Shown one piece after another: positions 60,101 to 64,000 of a stretch of DNA of 64,000 bases (its first letter is position 1; the number at the start of each line of letters is the position of its first letter). The notes under the pieces were generated by a model, which saw only the letters and a program-made list of their open reading frames with translations, searched no databases and was not told where the DNA came from. This stretch comes from Moringa oleifera (lineage: Eukaryota; Streptophyta; Magnoliopsida; Brassicales; Moringaceae): assembly GCA_021397835.1 (NCBI GenBank), contig JAJFZO010000777.1, positions 436,501-500,500 of the forward strand. The letters run 5' to 3'. The translations under genes and the position numbers were made by a program.

Positions 60101-62705
60101 CCAATTTAAAAGCCTAAATTCAGGAAAGCTAGCCAAAAGCTTCTGTTCAATCTCGAAGACTAAAAATGTTTGTTTGACAAGTTAATGGTGAGATTTCATA
60201 TATTTTGTGATAATCATCTGCTCATCTGGTCCTGCTTTGTTAGGGTACTGAAGCAGTTGAAGGCATATCCCTGCAGATGTCTAAGATGAGAGTGATGCAT
60301 TTGAGTCCTGATGTCTTTGCAAGCATGCAGAGGCTTAGATTTCTTGAATTCTTCGGTCCTTTCTATTACGGGGGCTTCAGATTAGAGGAACTTAAATTCC
60401 ATGAACTTTCCTGCTGTTATGGGGGCTATAAAGAGCATAATTCGTTGCATCTTTCCCTAGGCCTCAATTTTCTTTCTGATGAGCTGAGGTACTTACGTTG
60501 GGATGGATATCCTTTGCAGTCTTTGCCATCAAATTTTCACCCAGAGAACCTTGTTGAACTTCACATGTCTGGTAGTGATGTTGTGCGACTGTGGGATGGA
60601 GTTCAGGTATATATCTTGTTGTTTAATCTTATGTTTGTATGTATCCACGTGTGTGATTTTCTGTCCGCTTATTCTGTCTCTCTGAGTAAATTATTAAATA
60701 ACAGAATGGTGATTTTCTCTGGCAATTTCTTCCATGTTGCAGGATCTTGTGAATTTAAAAGTTATTAACCTTAGACACTCTAAGCATCTAATTGAGATTC
60801 CGGATCTCTCGCGTGCCATAAATCTTGTGCAAATAGACCTTGACGGGTGTACAAGTTTGGTTAAAATTCCTTCATCTTTTAGGCATCTCATCAGACTTGA
60901 AAGGCTGGAGCTTATGGGTTGTAAAAGTCTTAAAAGTCTTCCGAGCAATATGCATCTGAATTCTCTCAGAATTGTTTATCTATCCAGGTGCTCAAACCTG
61001 AAAACGTTTCCGGAGATTTCATGGAATATAGAGAGTCTGCTTTTAGATGACACAGCAATAGAAGAGGTGCCTTCATCAATTGAATACTTCTCTAGGCTTT
61101 CTTTATTTAGTTTGGGAAATTGCATGAGAATCTCAAGCCTTCCAAACAGCATTTGTAAGTTGGTGTCACTGCGAAATTTTAATTTAAATGGAACAGCCAT
61201 TAGAGAACTACCTTCATCGATTGAAAATCTGATATTTCTGGGATCGTTAAATCTGCGGGATTGCAAGAGCCTTGTGAGTCTTCCTGATAGTATCTGTAAT
61301 CTGAAATACCTCAGTAGTCTTGTTCTCATTGGCTGCTCGAAAGTTGACAAATTACCAGAGAACTTGGGGAATTTAAAAAATCTGTGGGAGCTTAGAGTAG
61401 ATGGAACTGCTATAAAGCAACTACCATCTTCCGTTGTTTGTTTGAACAAACTTGCTCAATTATCTTGTTCAGAATGTAAAGGTGAAGGCTCCATGGATTT
61501 CCAGTTGCCTCCTTTTTCAGCTTTGAGCTCTCTAAGGATTCTATATCTCAGTGACTGCAATCTATGGAATTTACCCGGAGAGCTGACTTGCTTAAAATCA
61601 TTGGAAAATTTACAATTAGGTGGAAATAATTTTGAAAGCATACCTGCAAGTATTAAACAACTTTCTGAGCTGCTATGGCTTGACCTAAGCTATTGCAAGA
61701 GGCTTCGATATTTACCAGAGCTTCCACCTCATCTGAAATTCTTAGATGTGCGTGACTGCACATCATTGGAAAACGTATCAAGCTCAGTGACTGCACCTCT
61801 CCAATGGCTTGACTCAAACAGCTTCCAGATGTTTGTATTTACTAACTGCTTCAAATTGGATAGGAATTCCCGATGCAATATTGTAGGAGATGCTCAACAG
61901 AAAATCCAGCTTATGGCAACGGCAGCACCGAAACTTTATTGGGTCTTTCTCTCTCTCTCCCTATGCCTCCCACTGCTGTTCTCCACCCTCATCCCTACTC
62001 CATTCTCTTATTGCTTTAACAATATTGGTTTCTATGGTACAGGGATTTTATCCAACACCTTCAGCTGGAATTTGTTTCCCTGGGAACGAAATTCCAGAGT
62101 GGTTCAACTACCAGGGTACTGGATCTTTTGCAACTATTAAGCTGCCTCCAAATTGGCGTAGCCCTAAATTCTTGGGTTTTACTTTGTGTACTGTTGTTAA
62201 TTTTGACAACTATTCCGATGAGTCAAACTTTGCTGTTAGATGTGATTGCCTTGATATCCGTTGCTATTTCAGTGGTTGGTGTGGCCAAAAGGGTGAATCC
62301 ATGTTTGTTAGGTCCGAGCACACATTCCTCTGGTATGACTACTGTTTGTCTCTTAAGGCACTGGAAGGGTACAATGGTGATAGTTCATCTAGTATTAACT
62401 GCTATAATCAGGTGTCATTTGAGTTCTGCCCTGTTGATAAGGACAGAAATCCTTTAAACTGTTGCAAGGTGACAAAATGTGGGGTTTGCCTATTATATGC
62501 CCAAGATGAGAAAAGTTACAGTTCAATCGTAATCCAAGCTGCCTCTGCTGATGGGGATTCTGGTTTGAGTGATCAAATTCCTGGTGATCCAGGGGCGGCG
62601 GATGGTACAGGAACTAAGAGTAAGAGGTTCCATCATCGCGACCAGAGTGTATGTGGAAGTGGGAACTCTTGTGGTAAGGACCCTGAAAGAATCAAAGAAC
62701 TCTAA
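57156..62705 (+). CDS. TIR-NB-LRR disease-resistance protein with post-LRR domain, 1265 aa
   Basis: This is a full-length TNL intracellular immune receptor. Exons are 57156-57637, 58394-59483, 60244-60606, 60743-61942 and 62043-62705, totalling 3798 nt in frame. The TIR (residues 12-160) has YDVFLSFRGEDTR and catalytic Glu87 in SVWCLDEL. NB-ARC (161-524) shows P-loop GMGGIGKMT (217-225), kinase 2 VLIVLDDV, SKIVITTRDK, GIPLALKVLGSFL and MHD at 484-486. The Walker A hydroxyl residue is Met224 instead of Thr. ARC1 reads FLDVAYFHKG, where most relatives have a Cys before FF. Exons 3-4 encode LRRs. Exon 5 encodes a C-JID-type post-LRR domain (GICFPGNEIPEWF). Intron 4 has a weak donor (GTCTTTC). 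TIR enzymes of this class cleave NAD+ and signal through EDS1. Confidence 0.93.
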
Positions 62706-64000
62706 TTCTTTGGATGAGGTGGAACTGCATTCTGCCGATTCAAATGTATAGAATTTGAACAATGAGTTGCAGAATGTTTGTCTGCTCAAAAAAAGGAAAA
62801 AAAAAAAAGTTGCAGAATGTGTACCTTTTATCCCAGGAAAGGGTCTCTTACTCTTCTTCTGCACGAGTTTAGACAGAATCGGATTACCTTCGAGCTTTTT
62901 CACTTGTTGGATTGCTCTTTTCTTTCTCTGGGTGCTTTCTTCATGAATATGACAATCAATGGTAACTTACCCTCTCTTTCACACATCGAAGTTACAAAAA
63001 GTTTGTGATTTATTTGTGGTATTTGACTTAGTTCTGGCGTACATAAATCGTTTTCAAATTAGGTGATTCAAAATTTTGCATATGCCAGAAATTAGTGATG
63101 AAGAGTCTTGAATATTGTGGAGCGTCTTGAAAGATGCAAGTTGTGTAGAAGAATATAGTGAGCATGTCTGTAATTGATGATTTAATTTTAATGGTGGAGA
63201 TATCCAGGACTGATCATGCCCTTTATAAGAGAAGTTCCGAGTCCCTGAAACCAAGTAAAAGGAAATATAATAAATACTGAGCGTTTTCTGTTATAGAAGT
63301 TATGCAGTACTAGTTTTTCCTGAAGAATTTTATTGACTTCTCTGCACATGTTGAGAGGTATCTCCATAAGCTTGTCTATGCATCTGTGCTAACTGTATGT
63401 GAAGATTGCCATACATGCCTGCATATACATATGCGTCCTACCATGTTTTCCCAATATGATTCACTTCTAACACGTTGGTGTGGTTTTCTGATATGGGATG
63501 AGGAAACATCAGTTGTCATGAAGACGATTATTCTTCAAACGCGTATCCTGATATTACTTGTTTCTGATAAATTCTTAAACCAATGAGAACGAAATGCAAC
63601 TTTCAATTTCTTTCACTTCTCCTATTTTTGTCTAGCAAAAATGAAACATTGAACTTAGTGACAGCTGAGAAAGTTAGAGGAATATGTAGTAACCCCCTTT
63701 TCTTATTTTATCATTGTATTCTTATACTTTCTAACTTGGAGATTGGGTCCTGGACACATGACTCAAACAAGTATATGAAAAATGTACTTTTTTTTGTTTT
63801 GTTACTTTTCTTCTTATTGCCAGGAGGATGTTAAACTTCGACAAAGATAAACAATAGTAGTCTACTGGCTTCTCGACTTGCAAAGCCTGTACTCTATGAA
63901 CAAAGGAGAGAGAAGAAGGATAAGGCAAGAACCAACCTTGGCACTATTTTGCTGAACTTGTTCTCACCTTAAATAGCTTAGTCATGCTATCCTATTCTGA
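62706..64000. other. 3' flank of the TNL, no gene recognised
   Basis: The TNL 3' UTR probably occupies the first few hundred bases. A small duplication places the sequence TTGCAGAATGT on both sides of an A-rich run (about 62766-62820). The remaining sequence to the right edge has only short unconvincing frames. Confidence 0.55.

Noticed and set aside
60976..61449. 157-codon minus-strand ORF
   Set aside because: It is the antisense shadow of the LRR exon of the TNL gene.
57156..62705. Head-to-head sensor/executor NLR pair with the TN gene
   Set aside because: The TN and TNL genes are in the same orientation, head to tail, and neither carries an integrated decoy domain, so the classic paired arrangement does not apply.

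Overview
This window is nuclear DNA from a flowering plant, most likely a woody eudicot. The genes are split by many short AT-rich introns. Intergenic DNA is very AT-rich and full of microsatellites, and the proteins are plant-specific forms: plant dynamin DRP2, mid-SUN, SCYL2, GH9 endoglucanase, GH5_7 mannanase and TIR-NB-LRR. The species cannot be fixed from the sequence. There is no bacterial, organellar or viral gene content and no tRNA, rRNA or CRISPR array.

Layout, left to right: (1) 1487-7248, minus, eIF2D (ligatin-type initiation factor), whose last SUI1 exon lies beyond the left edge; (2) 8561-18794, minus, dynamin-related protein DRP2, 22 exons, 921 aa; (3) 20579-23526, minus, a mid-SUN nuclear-envelope/ER protein of the SUN3/4/5 type, 590 aa, with a 5' leader that probably starts near 24.87 kb; (4) about 25.6-28.4 kb, an extremely AT-rich gene-free block with old repeats, one of which recurs at about 53 kb; (5) 28660-30397, plus, a small single-RRM protein resembling RBM7/SF3B4; (6) 33692-35110, minus, intronless MOS2/GPKOW-type G-patch and KOW protein; (7) 35901-38073, minus, secreted GH9 class B endoglucanase, 489 aa; (8) 40549-42108, plus, a full-length GH5_7 endo-beta-mannanase broken by four single-base frameshifts; (9) 43034-51811, minus, SCYL2-type pseudokinase, 14 exons, 924 aa; (10) 51.9-54.7 kb, AT-rich spacer; (11) 54784-56180, plus, a TIR-NB gene cut off inside the NB-ARC region; (12) 57156-62705, plus, a complete TIR-NB-LRR gene, 1265 aa, with a Walker A substitution.

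Exon models were built by hand from splice signals. In every intact gene they keep frame across all joins and give family-typical lengths. Two introns (one in eIF2D, one in GH9) need GC donors. From memory of Arabidopsis, eIF2D, SUN4, CEL3 and SCYL2B lie together at At1g71350-At1g71410, with a duplicate SCYL2A/CEL5/SUN3 block near At1g22870-At1g22882. The window therefore looks like a conserved ancestral block into which other genes are interspersed.

Functionally there are two themes. DRP2 and SCYL2 both serve clathrin-linked membrane traffic. MOS2 is known to be required for signalling by a TIR-NB-LRR receptor, and two TIR-NB genes lie at the right end. I treat this proximity as coincidence unless shown otherwise. 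I found no clearly new biological system. The most notable points are the four-frameshift mannanase, the Walker A Thr-to-Met change in the TNL, the truncated TN neighbour, a 60-base pure C tract in a DRP2 intron, an 89-bp triplicated unit in another DRP2 intron, and the two GC-AG introns.
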